Part shown: positions 62,591 through 64,000 of the stretch, piece by piece
Layout: every line of letters starts with the position of its first letter
How positions within the stretch are numbered: position 1 is the stretch's first letter
Origin: Stromatinia cepivora
Taxonomy: Eukaryota > Ascomycota > Leotiomycetes > Helotiales > Sclerotiniaceae
Assembly: GCA_014898415.1 (NCBI GenBank)
Contig: RCTD01000046.1
Span: 35,876 to 99,875, forward strand
Length of the DNA: 64,000 nt
Direction of reading: 5' to 3'
The notes under the pieces: model-generated
The model's input: only the letters and a program-made list of their open reading frames with translations
Databases searched by the model: none
Told to the model about the DNA's origin: nothing
Made by a program: the position numbers and the translations under genes

Positions 62591-62774
62591 ACAAATTATA
62601 TTTATCTATAAGTTAATAAATTATCCATAGATAACCTATAGATAATTTATACAAAGTAGATTATTTAAAATCTTAATAGGTAATCTGCAGAGCGGATATT
62701 AGTTTTAATGGGTAGCTTATAAAACAGATTATCTATGGGTACCTATGGGTTACGGGTTATTTCTGCGCAGCCTA

Positions 62775-63643
62775 GTACTAAGAAATGGTTGCGAGAATTC
62801 AGATATGCTATCTGAGTTCTGGACGTGATGCTCTGTTTGTATTGTACATTGCGTGCAGGAAATTGAGAAGAAGAACAGTGACAACAAGAGTGCTTGCCAA
62901 CAACAAAATGCATAACAAGAAGAGAACCTAACACAGACCATATAATATAGTATTTCACCCTTGGAGAAGTGCGAAAGGACGCGCCATGTTGAACAAAAGA
63001 ACTGACTCTGATTTCAATGATAATAGAAAACTGCAAAGACTGAGTCTTTAAGTAGCACAAGATTGGTTCCATGGGCATCCTGTTACTCCAAAAACGCATC
63101 TTAATCGCTTCGGTACCTCTGGTAGTGGATATAAAGCTTATTGCGAGCTCTCAAGATACTCTATTTACCATCAGAAATATCAAAAGCAGCGTAGGAAGGA
63201 CATGATGGACAAAGGATCCGAAAGCTTTAATCAAGGGTAGAGTAGTCATGGTCCGATATTAGAGAAAAAGGCTTATGGCACTCTCAATCTCGCACAAAGA
63301 TTTAGAAGTCGAAAGTATCAAGAAGGAGGTAATGAATAAATGACAATGAGAAAAGATAAATGATAGAAACTAGACCATAATCATTTGGTCGTTGCCAGAA
63401 AATAATATGTTAGTGTCAAGTGATTGTTGTTCATGCCATACCGAAACTAGCGGTGAAGAAAAGTACCTTGATTATAACACAAAATTAACAAAAACAAAGT
63501 CAAAAACGCATCAGCAACTGCCTATTCATTCTCATAATCATACGACAAGATATATTTAACCTCAAAGTCTTGTCATTAATATCCTCATTGACAAAAACAC
63601 GTCAACGATTCATCTCACCTAAGCGGCCACCCCACTTTCGGGC

Positions 63644-63675
<32 letters not shown>

Positions 63676-64000
63676 ACAACAACAACAACAACAACAACAA
63701 CCACCCTGACCCGTCTGATGACATGGAGAATCTGATGACATCCCCATTGACCACTCCTGCCCCATCACTCAGAACTTAAGCCTTCCCTAGGCAACTACTA
63801 ACCAAATGCATACAAACCAACCCAGAAGGTAGCATTCATCAGACGTGCAACAATTCCACTCGCCCTTCAACTATGGATTCGACAATCTACTAATCGTGGC
63901 TGAAGAATTCAAACAACACGTTCCAAGCCCCCAGATCGCCACTTTCGATACTAAATTTAGATGCATCAAGGAAGAGGGTAACATTTTGACGACGTGCAAC
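62775..64000. other. Terminal gene-free stretch
   Basis: No supported gene. Contains a trinucleotide repeat at 63644-63702. Any gene crossing the right edge cannot be judged. Confidence 0.45.
63644..63702. repeat. CAT/CAA trinucleotide microsatellite
   Basis: A run of ten ATC-type triplets passes directly into about nine AAC triplets. Compound microsatellite. Confidence 0.9.

Larger units (their letters stand above)
62083..62774. mobile_element. hAT-like MITE, copy 2, interrupted by a solo LTR
   Basis: Begins TAGGCTGCGCA and ends TGCGCAGCCTA, a nearly perfect terminal inverted repeat shared with copy 1 at 30047. Without the inserted LTR plus one 5-bp duplication it is about 481 bp, matching copy 1 (484 bp). 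Subterminal GGGTACC motifs occur on both sides. I could not find a clean 8-bp duplication around this copy. Confidence 0.8.

Overview
The window reads as nuclear DNA of a filamentous ascomycete. Genes carry many short (about 45-110 nt) GT-AG introns with CTAAC-like branch points. Genes on both strands are separated by short AT-leaning spacers. Fungus-specific families occur (WSC-domain wall protein, fungal CaiB-type CoA transferase). The transposon copies carry almost purely C/T and G/A differences, the footprint of repeat-induced point mutation (RIP). Gene style and transposon content suggest a leotiomycete of the Sclerotiniaceae kind; this is a guess from feel, not a proof.

Region 1 (1-15.1 kb) is gene-dense: a mitochondrial D-lactate dehydrogenase (+), a tRNA-Trp, a mitochondrial succinyl-CoA:3-ketoacid CoA-transferase (+), a broken O-methyltransferase (-), a Bmt5-type 25S rRNA uridine methyltransferase (+), the SUMO E1 subunit Aos1 (-) and an unrecognised fungal protein (+). 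The first two enzymes are both mitochondrial and feed carbon from lactate and ketoacids into central metabolism, but nothing shows that they are co-regulated.

Region 2 (15.1-34.8 kb) is gene-poor. It holds a complete but heavily mutated Ty3/gypsy retrotransposon (17761-24806, minus strand) with both LTRs and an exact 5-bp target duplication, inside a very AT-rich block of about 17.4-25.2 kb. To its right are a solo Copia-like LTR and a hAT-like MITE, each with a clean target-site duplication, plus scattered TATA boxes over short open frames.

Region 3 (34.8-51.7 kb) returns to genes: a family III CoA transferase (-), an unrecognised protein (-), a GNAT acetyltransferase (-), a secreted double-WSC protein (+), the NatB catalytic subunit Naa20 (-) and another unrecognised fungal protein (+).

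Region 4 (51.7-64 kb) is again gene-poor. It has a decayed M20-family amidohydrolase relic, a hairpin element next to its missing 5' end, and a second copy of the hAT-like MITE that is interrupted by a second copy of the same solo LTR (a nested insertion with readable order of events).

The most informative observations are the single TGG-to-TAG nonsense change in an otherwise intact O-methyltransferase (a RIP-compatible C-to-T on the other strand), the precisely bounded transposon insertions, and the nested LTR-in-MITE. I found no convincing evidence of a wholly new biological system.
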